DNA of 40,527 nt, from the NCBI GenBank assembly GCA_035390885.1, contig DAOOUW010000018.1, positions 1 to 40,527 of the forward strand, in the 5' to 3' direction. The DNA is from JAOAFT01 sp035390885 (lineage in GTDB: Bacteria; Bacteroidota; Ignavibacteria; UBA10030). Numbering within the stretch: position 1 is the first letter of the stretch; the number at the start of each line of letters is the position of its first letter. The position numbers and the translations under genes are program-made. Positions 8,416 to 16,813 of the stretch are shown here, in pieces. The notes beneath the pieces are model-generated. The model was not told the origin of the DNA, did not search any database, and worked only from the letters and a program-made list of their open reading frames with translations.

Positions 8416-9867
8416 CTATGATTGTAATTCAATTATTTTTCGGAGAGCGTCAATACGCTGTTTCTGATTTTCATCTTTCCGTATTAGTTCCTCAACAGTC
8501 TGGCAGGCATGGATTACAGTGCTGTGATCTCTACCCCCAAAGTGCAACCCAATTGTTTTGAGCGATGAGTGCGTTAATTCTTTTGCGAGATACATCGCAG
8601 TCTGACGAGGCATCACAATTTCCTGTCGTCTTGATTTTCCTCGAAGTAAATCGACAGGCACATCGAAGTACTTTCCAACAGCTAACTGAATTTGCTCGAT
8701 TGTGAGAGGAGTTCGAACTGTTTGCACGACAACACGCAAGACATCTCTCGCCAGGTCAAGGTTGATTTCCCTGTTTTCCAGTGATGCGTGCGCAAGCAAA
8801 CTCACTAAACATCCTTCCAATTCTCTAATATTATTCGTTACGTTTGTTGCAATAAACTCTATAATGTCCTGAGGAAAGTCAATCTGATTCTCTTCGCTCT
8901 TTTTCTGAAGAATTGCTATGCGTGTCTCTAAATCTGGCGGTTGGATATCAGCGGTTAATCCACATTGAAATCGAGAAATCAAACGTTCATCGAGTCCTTT
9001 GAGTTCTTTTGGGGAAACATCAGAGGAGAGTACAATCTGTTTGCCTAATTGATAGAGTGCATTAAAGGTATGGAAAAAATTATCTTGCGTTTTTTCTTTT
9101 CCAGCAAAGAATTGAATATCATCAACAATCAGTAAATCGATACTTCGGTAAAGGAGAGAAAAGTCATTCATTTTATCAGTTTGAACAGCTTCGATAAAAT
9201 CAATTGTGAACTTTTCACTTGAGATGTAGAGAATACGTTTTGCCTTTCCATTAGCTTCGGAATGATTTCCGAGTGCATGCAAAAGATGAGTCTTCCCTAA
9301 ACCAGTGCCGCCATAAATTACAAGCGGATTAAAAGACGTTCCGCCAGGGTTATTTGCTACTGCGAGAGCTGCTGCACGCGCAAGTTGATTGCAATCCCCT
9401 TTAATGAAATTGTCGAAAGTATATCGTGGATTTAAATTGCTTTTGATAGAGTGTACATTTTCTGTTCTCAGCACGGTATGAGGAGAAAATGGGGTTCGAG
9501 ATGTATCGATGTGCAATGGTGGTACGCTATGATTTTGTTCTGGTTTATTTTCCACAAGTGAGGCATCGTCTGGCTGAATAAGATAAAAGAGTTTAGCTTC
9601 TTCCCCTAAAACAGATTGAATAGTTTTTTGAATTAAAGAGTTGTAGTGCTCTTCTACCCAGTCGTAGAAAAATTGGCTTGGCACCTGTACAGTTAATTCG
9701 TTTCCCACCAATCCAACTGGTTCAATTGGTTGAAACCATGTTTTAAAACTTAATGTTGAGATGTTTTCTTTGATGATGGCTAAACAGGAATCCCATGCCT
9801 TTTGAGCGGCAAGAGATTCATTATTGTTGAAAGTATCGATATTATTGGTTTGTGCAACGAAAGTCAT
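8416..9867 (-). CDS. dnaA: Chromosomal replication initiator DnaA
   Basis: DnaA binds DnaA boxes, oligomerises with ATP and melts the origin. The 483-residue product has domain I at about 22-95 (AWDSCLAIIKENISTLSFKTWF), a short variable linker to about 145, and the AAA+ domain. Walker A is GGTGLGKTH from 186, Walker B LLIVDD at 245-250 and sensor region DERLISRFQCGL at 293-304. The domain IV DNA-binding signature GGRDHSTVIHA is at 444-454. Length is within the usual 440-500. The ATG at 9867 is followed upstream by a perfect DnaA box 22 bases away, consistent with autoregulation. Box-bearing gaps on both sides mark the replication origin. Confidence 0.97.
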   Translation of the reverse strand: MTFVAQTNNIDTFNNNESLAAQKAWDSCLAIIKENISTLSFKTWFQPIEPVGLVGNELTVQVPSQFFYDWVEEHYNSLIQKTIQSVLGEEAKLFYLIQPDDASLVENKPEQNHSVPPLHIDTSRTPFSPHTVLRTENVHSIKSNLNPRYTFDNFIKGDCNQLARAAALAVANNPGGTSFNPLVIYGGTGLGKTHLLHALGNHSEANGKAKRILYISSEKFTIDFIEAVQTDKMNDFSLLYRSIDLLIVDDIQFFAGKEKTQDNFFHTFNALYQLGKQIVLSSDVSPKELKGLDERLISRFQCGLTADIQPPDLETRIAILQKKSEENQIDFPQDIIEFIATNVTNNIRELEGCLVSLLAHASLENREINLDLARDVLRVVVQTVRTPLTIEQIQLAVGKYFDVPVDLLRGKSRRQEIVMPRQTAMYLAKELTHSSLKTIGLHFGGRDHSTVIHACQTVEELIRKDENQKQRIDALRKIIELQS

Positions 9868-10418
9868 AAATCAACCCCAAAGTAACAAGTTATCCACATT
9901 TTTATTCACAACATGTTAAATGGAAAAACAACCTTCAGATAGAACTAAAAATCTTACAATAAAACCCTCACCAAAACTCGTCAAAAATCAAAATAAAACA
10001 ATAAAACAACAACTTATCCACATATAAACAATTGTTGATATTCTTTCCAACGACTCCCCTCTTTTTGCGATAGAATAATCCACAACTTATCAACACCATA
10101 GAACTCTACTACTTTGAGCGGATTATTATAACACCATTGTATTAAGAATGCAATAGAAAAAATTACAAAAATTTATCTTTATCTTAATACCTAAAAATTT
10201 TTGAGTGAAGGATGAAAAATACTGAATCAGAAGTGCATTTTTCTTCGAGGCGTGAACGCAAAGGTATGATTATGTATAAAGAAAATTTGCATTGAGCTTT
10301 TTGATAGAAGGTAAAGTCTTACATCTTGCTATCAAACAGCGGTAATATCCTTGTGTACGCTCAAATATTTTCGTAGATTACTAAGAAAAAATGGACAGAT
10401 GAATCTAAAGGATAACAA
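9868..10418. other. oriC region between divergent dnaA and rpmH
   Basis: A 551-base gene-free gap where transcription diverges. Exact DnaA boxes on the plus strand are TTATCCACA at 9890-9898 and 10014-10022 and TTATTCACA at 9902-9910. One-mismatch sites are TAATCCACA at 10076-10084 and TTATCAACA at 10087-10095. The remainder is A/T-rich, with long A runs near 9950-10010 and 10150-10200. The rpmH and dnaA promoters must also lie here, but I could not fix them with confidence. The gene order around it is the classic bacterial origin arrangement. Confidence 0.8.
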
Positions 10419-10565
10419 ATGAAGAGAACATATCAACCACACAGAGTGAAGCGGAAAAATACACATGGATTTCGAGCGCGAATGGCGTCGAACACAGGAA
10501 GAAAAGTGCTCAGCAGCAGACGTAAAAAGGGGCGTAAAAAGCTCACAGTGAGTGACGAACGATAA
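10419..10565 (+). CDS. rpmH: 50S ribosomal protein L34
   Basis: A 48-residue, very basic protein beginning MKRTYQPHRVKRKNTHGFRA and continuing RMASNTGRKVLSSRRKKGRK, the unmistakable L34 sequence. L34 is a small protein of the large ribosomal subunit. AAAGGAT lies 5-11 bases before the ATG. It is the first gene right of oriC and its last 14 bases overlap the proposed GTG start of rnpA, as is common for the rpmH-rnpA pair. Family members are 44-50 residues. Confidence 0.95.
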   Translation: MKRTYQPHRVKRKNTHGFRARMASNTGRKVLSSRRKKGRKKLTVSDER

Positions 10566-10971
10566 ACACAATGAAAATCAGCAGCGCTCATATAAGCTGC
10601 GGAAAAATGAAATTCTCCGTGGATATAATACATTTTCAGAAGTCTTTTCTCACGGAAATAGTTTCGAAGCGCGTGCCATCAGAATGTTTGTTCTTGGGCA
10701 CAAGGATAAAGAGTCAGCGGTAATGGCGGGATTTGCGGTGTCTCGTTCTGTACGCCGTGCAGTTGACCGTAATCGTGCAAAACGGTTACTGAGAGAAGCG
10801 TATCGACATTATAAACACCTCCTCTGGAATGTTGCAAAAGAAAATAAGTTATCTCTTTCAATAGTATTTGTCGTGAAGTCGTCGAATATAGAACAACTTT
10901 CTCTCCGTACCATTGAAGACGATATGAAAGTTCTTTTCAAAAAGATTTCAACTCAACACTTTGTAGTATGA
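10552..10971 (+). CDS. rnpA: Ribonuclease P protein component
   Basis: Protein subunit that helps the RNase P RNA remove 5' leaders from pre-tRNAs. The product (139 residues from GTG at 10552) has the N-terminal signature YKLRKNEILRGYNTFSEVF and the RNA-contact motif DRNRAKRLLREAYR near 76-90. The start is not certain. No ATG lies in frame before the conserved core, so GTG at 10552, inside the rpmH 3' end, is the most likely choice; it would add about a dozen residues ahead of the core. The stop overlaps the yidD start as ATGA, suggesting coupled translation. Confidence 0.92.
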   Translation: MTNDKHNENQQRSYKLRKNEILRGYNTFSEVFSHGNSFEARAIRMFVLGHKDKESAVMAGFAVSRSVRRAVDRNRAKRLLREAYRHYKHLLWNVAKENKLSLSIVFVVKSSNIEQLSLRTIEDDMKVLFKKISTQHFVV

Positions 10972-11183
10972 AGTACTTATTGTCTCGTTTAATTAAATTA
11001 TATCAGCGGTTCCTCTCCCCGATGATCCCTTTCAATCAATGCCGGTTCTATCCGACTTGCTCTCAGTATACGCTGGAAGCAATCGAAAAATGGGGCGCTT
11101 TCAAGGGAATGTGGTTAGGAACCAAACGAATAGCGCGGTGTCATCCGTTTTCACGTCATAGCGGTTATGACCCTGTTCCATAA
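10968..11183 (+). CDS. yidD: Membrane protein insertion efficiency factor YidD
   Basis: A 71-residue protein with the family hallmarks LIKLYQRFLSP, CRFYPTCSQYTLEAIEKWGAFKG and RIARCHPFS. It includes the conserved cysteines and the C-terminal H-x-G-x-DPVP. YidD is a small membrane-associated protein thought to assist YidC-dependent insertion. The gene overlaps rnpA by four bases and precedes yidC by 22 bases, the standard rpmH-rnpA-yidD-yidC order. Confidence 0.95.
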   Translation: MKYLLSRLIKLYQRFLSPMIPFNQCRFYPTCSQYTLEAIEKWGAFKGMWLGTKRIARCHPFSRHSGYDPVP

Positions 11184-11205
11184 TTATTGAGGATACGAAT
11201 GAACT

Positions 11206-12993
11206 ATGGATAGAAACTCAACCATTGGAATGATTTTAATATTTATTCTCCTTGTTGTCTGGATGATGTGGAATTCTCCCACTCCTCCACAGCATAAAGA
11301 ATCTCCTTCCCAAACGCAGGCAACCCCAGATACCGTTGTTAAAGCAGCCCCGCCACAACCCCGTGTACAGGAAAAAATTGCCGAGCCCAAAAAAGAAACC
11401 AATTATGGAAAATTTTTCGCCAACCGTTCTACAGGCGTTGAAAAAATTATTACCATTGAAACAAATGAAATTCGAGCCGAGGTAACAAGTCGCGGTGGAA
11501 AGATACGCCGCTGGCAACTGAAGCGCTATTCCATGTGGGATGGCGATCCAGTGCAACTTGTGAACTACAATAGCTCAGGGGATTTCAATGTTCTCTTTAC
11601 TACAAAGGATGGCAAGGTTATCAATACGAGCGACCTCTATTTCGATACCGACGTTGTCAATCCGCATATTGTCGTAAACGACAATTTTGAATTTGAAATA
11701 TCTTTTCGCCTCCCTGCCTCGAATGGCGGTATGCTGATTAAGACGATGAAGTTTAAGAATGGCGCCTACGGATGCGATGTTACCATTTCATTCGTTCATA
11801 TGGACGACGTTATTGCAAACTATCAGTATGAAGTAACGTGGGACAACGGAATTTGGTACTGCGAACAGAATAGCGTTGATGAAGCAAGTTTTGGCGCTGC
11901 CTTTGCCTATGCTGGAGATGAATTGACCGAAGTCGATGCTGCAAAGCCCGGCGTCAAAGTGCAAAAGGAAATGGGTGGAAACGTCGATTGGGTTGCTATT
12001 CGGAATAAATATTTTGCCGTTGCAATTATTCCGATATCCTCTCAAACCGATGGAGCGTACCTTGAGGGAATTCGCACGCCAATGCCAAATCAAGGCGTAT
12101 TTGAAACATACAGCGTTTCCGTTAAAATGCCTTTTAAGGGACAATCGCAAGAAGAAACAACCTTCAAACTTTTTGCTGGACCTCTTGACCACGGTGTGCT
12201 TTCAGCGTACGAAAAAAATCTTCAGCAACTCATGCGACTCGGCTGGGCATGGCTCATTCGCCCAATTTCTGAATACATTATGCTGCCGTTATTCAAATTC
12301 ATTCATACTATTATTCCAAACTGGGGACTCGTCATCGTTGTTTTCTCACTCATTATTAAAATTGCTCTCCATCCCTTATCAAAAAGTAGTATGGAATCGA
12401 TGAAGAAGATGCAGAAGCTTCAGCCAATGATGAAGGAAATTCAGGAAAAATATAAAGATGATCCACAGCGAATGAATCAAGCTGTGTTGAATCTTTACAA
12501 AGAATACGGCGTGAATCCAGCGGGGGGGTGTCTGCCGCTGTTGATTCAATTGCCAATTATGTACGCTCTCTATGCTGTCTTCCGTGGTGCAATTGAATTG
12601 CGACAGGCAAAATTTGTCTGGTGGATCAAAGATTTATCCGTCCCCGATGTTATTGCACGGTTGCCATTCCGTATTCCATTGATTGGAATTCAGGATATTA
12701 GCGGCATTGCGTTATTGATGGGTGTATCAATGTTTATCCAACAAAAAATGACCATTACCGATCCTCGCCAGAAATCAATGGTATGGTTAATGCCAATTCT
12801 TATGACAATTCTTTTCAATGGATTCCCGTCAGGATTAAATTTATACTATGCAGTGTTCAATATCCTTGCCATTATCCAGCAGCTTTTTGTCAACAAGAAA
12901 CATGACGATCAGCCGTTACGAAAAGTCGAGCCGAAGAAGAAAAAGAGCAAAGGCATTCTCAGAAATGTTCCAACCCTCCCAAAGTACAAATAA
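11206..12993 (+). CDS. yidC: Membrane protein insertase YidC
   Basis: Inner-membrane insertase/chaperone that works with SecYEG or alone. The 595-residue product has an N-terminal transmembrane helix (TIGMILIFILLVVWMMW), a Pro/Gln-rich linker, a large periplasmic P1 beta-domain to about 340, and the Oxa1/Alb3 core. In the core, WGLVIVVFSLIIKIALHPLS is followed by a cytoplasmic coiled hairpin (MKKMQKLQPMMKEIQEKYKDDPQRMNQ) and further membrane segments. It ends with a lysine-rich tail (PLRKVEPKKKKSKG), probably ribosome-facing. The full-length diderm form fits the outer-membrane genes elsewhere in the window. The ATG at 11206 is the only usable start, because an ATG 7 bases upstream meets a stop within five codons. 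A terminator follows. Confidence 0.95.
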   Translation: MDRNSTIGMILIFILLVVWMMWNSPTPPQHKESPSQTQATPDTVVKAAPPQPRVQEKIAEPKKETNYGKFFANRSTGVEKIITIETNEIRAEVTSRGGKIRRWQLKRYSMWDGDPVQLVNYNSSGDFNVLFTTKDGKVINTSDLYFDTDVVNPHIVVNDNFEFEISFRLPASNGGMLIKTMKFKNGAYGCDVTISFVHMDDVIANYQYEVTWDNGIWYCEQNSVDEASFGAAFAYAGDELTEVDAAKPGVKVQKEMGGNVDWVAIRNKYFAVAIIPISSQTDGAYLEGIRTPMPNQGVFETYSVSVKMPFKGQSQEETTFKLFAGPLDHGVLSAYEKNLQQLMRLGWAWLIRPISEYIMLPLFKFIHTIIPNWGLVIVVFSLIIKIALHPLSKSSMESMKKMQKLQPMMKEIQEKYKDDPQRMNQAVLNLYKEYGVNPAGGCLPLLIQLPIMYALYAVFRGAIELRQAKFVWWIKDLSVPDVIARLPFRIPLIGIQDISGIALLMGVSMFIQQKMTITDPRQKSMVWLMPILMTILFNGFPSGLNLYYAVFNILAIIQQLFVNKKHDDQPLRKVEPKKKKSKGILRNVPTLPKYK

Positions 12994-13020
12994 GCGATAA
13001 CAAAATATTTTTCATAATGA

Positions 13021-13060
13021 CGGGATAAGTCAACAAAAGGCTTATCCCGTTTTTGTTTTT
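13021..13060 (+). terminator. Intrinsic terminator after yidC
   Basis: Nine-base arms CGGGATAAG (13021-13029) and CTTATCCCG (13041-13049) with an 11-base loop are followed by TTTTTGTTTTT. It lies about 28 bases past the yidC stop and separates the rpmH operon from mnmE. Confidence 0.85.
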
Positions 13061-13109
13061 GAATATTGTATGCGTTGTATGTGTTTTGTACATTCAGTAT
13101 GAGTAAGAT

Positions 13110-14495
13110 ATGATTTTGAATGATAGTGAAGATACAATTGTTGCACTGGCAACTCCGGCGGGAGAAGGCGCAATCGCAGTGATTCGATTGAGCGGACCGC
13201 AAGCAATTCCAATTGCGGAGAAACATTTTAGAGGGAGGAAATTACTTTCCTCTCAATCGTCCCACACAGTTCAGTTCGGAAAAATTATTGGCGGTTCGAA
13301 TGAAGTATTAGATGAAGTTGTTTGTACAGTTTTCCGAGCGCCGCATTCCTATACTGGCGAGGATGTTATCGAGATTAGCTGTCACGGCGGTTTACTTGTT
13401 ACTCGTCAGATTCTTGATGCGTTGACTCGTTCGGGTGCAAGACTTGCTCAGCCTGGTGAATTTACCAAACGTGCATTCCTCAACGGCAAAATGGATCTTT
13501 CTCAAGCGGAAGCGGTAGCAGATCTTATTCAAGCTCAATCTGGAAAGGCTCATAAATCCTCGATTGATCAGCTTAGTGGAAAACTATCGAAGGAAATTCG
13601 AAAGCTTCGGGATGAGCTTGCGGAATCTTTGCGAATGCTGGAGCTTGAATTGGATTTTGTCGAAGAAGACATTCAATTTGTCGACCGAGCTTCCATCCAC
13701 GAACGAATTCAAACGGTGATCAAAAGAGCGGAGGAATTGATTCTTACTTACAATGTTGGAAAAGTGTATCGAGAAGGTGTAAAAGTTGCAATCATTGGCG
13801 AGCCGAATGTTGGCAAATCGAGTTTGCTGAATGCTCTTCTGAATCAGGATCGCGCTATTGTTACTCATATTCCAGGAACAACGCGCGATTTTATCGAAGA
13901 GTCTATTATCATCGAGGGAATTCTATTCCGTCTTATTGACACAGCAGGATTGCGTAACACAGATGATCCTGTAGAGAAAGAAGGGGTGAAGAGAACAGAA
14001 GAAATTGGTGAGTCATCGGATATTATTTTAATTGTATGCGATGCAGGAAAAGGTACGCCGCATTTTGAAGAGTCAAAAATTTTGGAAGTAATAAATTCCC
14101 CAGCAAAGAAAATTCTTGTAATCAATAAAATCGACATCAATTCCAATGTAAAAGTACAAAATGGATTTCCATTTTCTTTCATAGTTAAGACATCTGCCTT
14201 GAATGGAGAAGGAATTGAAGAATTAAAACAAAGTCTTGTTTCGATAGTTTTCCAGAATCAAGGTTCGATTCCTGAATCGTCTGTTGTTGTAACGAATCAA
14301 AGACACATCGAATCATTAAGAAACGCAAAAGAAGCTCTCGAAAGGGCGGATGCAACGCTTCAAAATGGAGCAAGTAATGAATTTGTAGCAGTGGATTTGA
14401 GAGCTGCTCTGGATTATCTTGGCGAGATTGTTGGAGCAGTAACGACTGAAGAAATTCTCAACGGCATTTTTTCTAAATTTTGTATTGGCAAGTAG
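13110..14495 (+). CDS. mnmE: tRNA uridine-5-carboxymethylaminomethyl modification GTPase MnmE
   Basis: With MnmG this GTPase installs the cmnm5 group on wobble uridine 34 of certain tRNAs, using a folate one-carbon donor. The 461-residue product has the N-terminal folate-binding domain (TIVALATPAGEGAIAVIRLSG). It has a helical domain interrupted by the G domain with G1 GEPNVGKSS, G2/G3 GTTRDFIEE and DTAGLR, and G4 NKID, and ends in the conserved FCIGK with the catalytic Cys. Length is normal. It precedes mnmG by only 12 bases, so the two partners are probably made from one transcript. Confidence 0.96.
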   Translation: MILNDSEDTIVALATPAGEGAIAVIRLSGPQAIPIAEKHFRGRKLLSSQSSHTVQFGKIIGGSNEVLDEVVCTVFRAPHSYTGEDVIEISCHGGLLVTRQILDALTRSGARLAQPGEFTKRAFLNGKMDLSQAEAVADLIQAQSGKAHKSSIDQLSGKLSKEIRKLRDELAESLRMLELELDFVEEDIQFVDRASIHERIQTVIKRAEELILTYNVGKVYREGVKVAIIGEPNVGKSSLLNALLNQDRAIVTHIPGTTRDFIEESIIIEGILFRLIDTAGLRNTDDPVEKEGVKRTEEIGESSDIILIVCDAGKGTPHFEESKILEVINSPAKKILVINKIDINSNVKVQNGFPFSFIVKTSALNGEGIEELKQSLVSIVFQNQGSIPESSVVVTNQRHIESLRNAKEALERADATLQNGASNEFVAVDLRAALDYLGEIVGAVTTEEILNGIFSKFCIGK

Positions 14496-14499
14496 GTAG

Positions 14500-14515
14500 G
14501 GTTTCACGTGAAACA
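14500..14515. promoter_or_regulatory. parS-like ParB binding site 1, over the mnmG start
   Basis: GGTTTCACGTGAAACA matches the ParB/Spo0J consensus TGTTTCACGTGAAACA at 15 of 16 bases. The palindromic 14-mer GTTTCACGTGAAAC is intact. It lies between mnmE and mnmG and contains the GTG start codon of mnmG at 14508. Function as a centromere site is inferred from the match and its distance of about 4.5 kb from oriC. Confidence 0.85.
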
Positions 14516-16427
14516 GGAAATTTCAAAATATTACGATGTTATTGTTGTCGGCGGCGGGCATGCTGGCATTGAAGCAAGCCTTGCTGCAGCTCGTATGGGA
14601 TGCAGAGTTCTAATGGTTACAATGTCAAAAGCTGCCATCGGAAGAATGTCCTGCAATCCAGCGATTGGCGGAACTGCAAAAGGGCATTTAGTTCGGGAGG
14701 TTGATGCTTTAGGCGCTGAAATGGGACTTATTGCCGATGCTACTGGTATTCAATTTCGTATGCTCAATCGGTCAAAAGGTCCTGCCGTTTGGTCGCCTCG
14801 CTGTCAAAGCGATAGGGAGTGGTACTCACGGGAAGCCCGCCGAAGAATCGAAGCTCAAACAGGATTAACAGTTGTAGAAGATATTGTGTCTGATGTGGCT
14901 GTTTCGGAACGAACTCATCCAAAAGGTTACATACTCGAAGGGTTATTTTTAAATGACCACGGACTTGTTAAATGTAAAGCCGCTGTTCTTTGCTCTGGCA
15001 CATTCTTGCGCGGATTGATGTTTACCGGATTAAATCAGGTTGTTGGCGGACGATATCAGGAACCTTCGGCTGAAGGGTTGACATTTAACCTCGAAAAGCT
15101 TGGTCTGGTAAGTGGAAGACTAAAAACAGGAACGCCGCCAAGAATTGACAAGGAAAGTATCGATTTCTCTCAGGTAGAAGTTCAACCAAGCGATCCCGAC
15201 CCACAACCTTTTTCTTTTAGAAATGAGAAAATTACAAATGAGCTCATTCCTATGTATTTGACCTACACTAATCCAGAAACTCATAACATACTTCGCACAG
15301 GATTTTCGGAATCGCCGCTCTTTACTGGAGTTATAAAAGGGATTGGACCTCGTTATTGTCCTTCTATCGAAATTAAAATTGGCCGTTTTCCAGATAAAGA
15401 TCGCCACCAAATTTTCCTCGAGCCGGAAGGATATGATACAAATGTCGTTTATGTCAATGGATTCTCGACTAGTCTTCCAGCGGATGTGCAACTTAAAGGA
15501 CTCAAGACAATTTCTGGTCTGCAAAATGTAAAGATGCTTCGTCCAGGGTATGCGGTTGAATACGACTTTTTCCCGCCGCACCAGCTAAAACTTTCGCTCG
15601 AAACGAAACTTGTTAGTGGTTTATTCCACGCTGGACAGGTGAACGGCACTTCTGGGTACGAAGAAGCTGCTGCGCAGGGAATAATGGCTGGAATCAATGC
15701 AGTTCGATACATCAAAAAGGAAGAACCTGTCATTCTTAAAAGGTCGGAAGCATATATTGGCGTGCTCATTGACGATCTTGTGAACAAAGATACCGATGAA
15801 CCTTATCGAATGTTTACTTCGCGAGCCGAGTATAGACTTTTGCTGCGTCAGGATAATGCCGATAGAAGATTGATGTCGCTTGGGTATTCGCTTGGACTTG
15901 TAAGTGAAGATTTGTATCGTCGCCTGAAGCTGAAGGAACAACTTATTGCCGATGGATTAAAGACAGTTTCAGCCTTGACGCTCAGAGCAAAACATATAAA
16001 TCCATTCCTTCGCTCGAAAGGTTTAGAAGAAGTTGAGGAAGGGGATAAGCTAGATAAATTTCTCAAGCGTCCAGAAATTAGTCTTGCAGAGCTTCTTCAG
16101 CTCGATGGCATTAGTAAACAGCCATTTTTCAATCATTTACTTCAGAATCAATCAAAAAAATTGGCTAAGGAAGTGCTCGAGCAGATAGAAATCGAAGTAA
16201 AATACGAAGGATATATTCAAAGACAAATGGAAGAAATAATGCGATTCGAAAAATTCGAGTCGTATGAAATTCCAGAGGATTTTGATTACGATAAGGTTAA
16301 GTCTCTTTCGACAGAAGGAAAAGAGAAGCTCAAAAAAGTGCAGCCGCATTCCATCGGACAGGCTTCGCGTATCAGCGGAGTTACACCTGCCGATGTGTCC
16401 GTGCTGATGGTATATCTTCGCAGTTAA
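14508..16427 (+). CDS. mnmG: tRNA modification enzyme MnmG (GidA)
   Basis: FAD-dependent partner of MnmE in making cmnm5U34 in tRNA. The 639-residue product has the dinucleotide-binding DVIVVGGGHAGIEASLAAARMG at about 10-31, the GidA signatures MSCNPAIGGTAKGHLVREVD and GTPPRIDKESIDFSQ, the YAVEYDFF segment, and the C-terminal helical domain ending HSIGQASRISGVTPADVSVL. Length is normal (about 620-640). The start is GTG at 14508 inside a parS palindrome; GGTAGGG just upstream can serve as the ribosome site. The stop lies two bases before the scaffold gap, so the gene is complete. Confidence 0.96.
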   Translation: MKQEISKYYDVIVVGGGHAGIEASLAAARMGCRVLMVTMSKAAIGRMSCNPAIGGTAKGHLVREVDALGAEMGLIADATGIQFRMLNRSKGPAVWSPRCQSDREWYSREARRRIEAQTGLTVVEDIVSDVAVSERTHPKGYILEGLFLNDHGLVKCKAAVLCSGTFLRGLMFTGLNQVVGGRYQEPSAEGLTFNLEKLGLVSGRLKTGTPPRIDKESIDFSQVEVQPSDPDPQPFSFRNEKITNELIPMYLTYTNPETHNILRTGFSESPLFTGVIKGIGPRYCPSIEIKIGRFPDKDRHQIFLEPEGYDTNVVYVNGFSTSLPADVQLKGLKTISGLQNVKMLRPGYAVEYDFFPPHQLKLSLETKLVSGLFHAGQVNGTSGYEEAAAQGIMAGINAVRYIKKEEPVILKRSEAYIGVLIDDLVNKDTDEPYRMFTSRAEYRLLLRQDNADRRLMSLGYSLGLVSEDLYRRLKLKEQLIADGLKTVSALTLRAKHINPFLRSKGLEEVEEGDKLDKFLKRPEISLAELLQLDGISKQPFFNHLLQNQSKKLAKEVLEQIEIEVKYEGYIQRQMEEIMRFEKFESYEIPEDFDYDKVKSLSTEGKEKLKKVQPHSIGQASRISGVTPADVSVLMVYLRS

Positions 16428-16429
16428 AC
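16375..16429 (+). repeat. 55-base sequence repeated across the scaffold gap, left copy
   Basis: The last 55 bases before the N run (the mnmG 3' end plus two bases) are identical to 16530-16584 just after it. Two contig ends that share 55 bases were most likely joined with a default gap, so this is an assembly overlap and not a biological duplication. Confidence 0.9.
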
Positions 16430-16529
16430 NNNNNNNNNNNNNNNNNNNNNNNNNNNNNNNNNNNNNNNNNNNNNNNNNNNNNNNNNNNNNNNNNNNNNNN
16501 NNNNNNNNNNNNNNNNNNNNNNNNNNNNN
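16430..16529. other. Assembly gap of exactly 100 N
   Basis: One hundred undetermined bases. Identical 55-base flanks suggest the real sequence has no gap here and that the window is about 155 bases too long at this point. No gene is interrupted, because mnmG ends at 16427. Confidence 0.95.
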
Positions 16530-16584
16530 GCGGAGTTACACCTGCCGATGTGTCCGTGCTGATGGTATATCTTCGCAGTTAAAC
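16530..16584 (+). repeat. 55-base sequence repeated across the scaffold gap, right copy
   Basis: Exact second copy of 16375-16429, holding the last 53 bases of mnmG through the stop. It has no start or ribosome site and should not be annotated as a second gene fragment. Confidence 0.9.
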
Positions 16585-16660
16585 CCAGATTATGCAATAA
16601 AGTATAGAAGAAAAGTTTAGGGTGAAGAAAAGTAATAAAATAGGCGAAAGAGAAGAGGAT

Positions 16661-16767
16661 CAAAATAGTGGCTTCGATACGAGCTATTGCTCTACTCAGC
16701 CCCCGCCAGAGAATCAGTTGCCGAGGTGCCGTAAAGTGTATCGAAGCAATAGTCGTTGCAAGTTTCT
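16661..16767 (+). repeat. Intergenic palindromic repeat, copy 1
   Basis: A stretch of about 107 bases in the mnmG-rsmG gap. It starts with GTGGCTTCGATACGAGC, holds GAATCAGTTGCCGA in the middle, and ends GTATCGAAGCAATAGTC followed by CAAGTTTCT. GCTTCGATAC (16671-16680) and GTATCGAAGC (16738-16747) are perfect inverted arms. A diverged copy lies at 19332-19442 and a weaker one near 21927-21983. It looks like a non-coding REP/MITE-type element with no open frame. Confidence 0.7.
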
Positions 16768-16789
16768 AATGTATAATTTAGGTTAAACT

Positions 16790-16805
16790 TGTTTCACGTG
16801 AAAAG
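16790..16805. promoter_or_regulatory. parS-like ParB binding site 2, upstream of rsmG
   Basis: TGTTTCACGTGAAAAG matches the parS consensus at 14 of 16 positions with the 12-base palindromic core TTTCACGTGAAA intact. It ends 8 bases before the rsmG start codon, so ParB binding here could also affect rsmG translation or transcription. This is an inference. Confidence 0.75.
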
Positions 16806-16813
16806 ATTTAGCT

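Noticed and set aside
12526..12532. Run of seven G in yidC as a possible frameshift or phase-variable tract
   Set aside because: The frame continues through with the conserved GVNPAGGCLPLLIQLPIMYAL sequence intact, so there is no disruption; seven G is short for phase variation.
16530..16584. Duplicated mnmG 3' end as a pseudogene
   Set aside because: Exact identity to the other gap edge with a default-size N run points to contig overlap, not to gene duplication.
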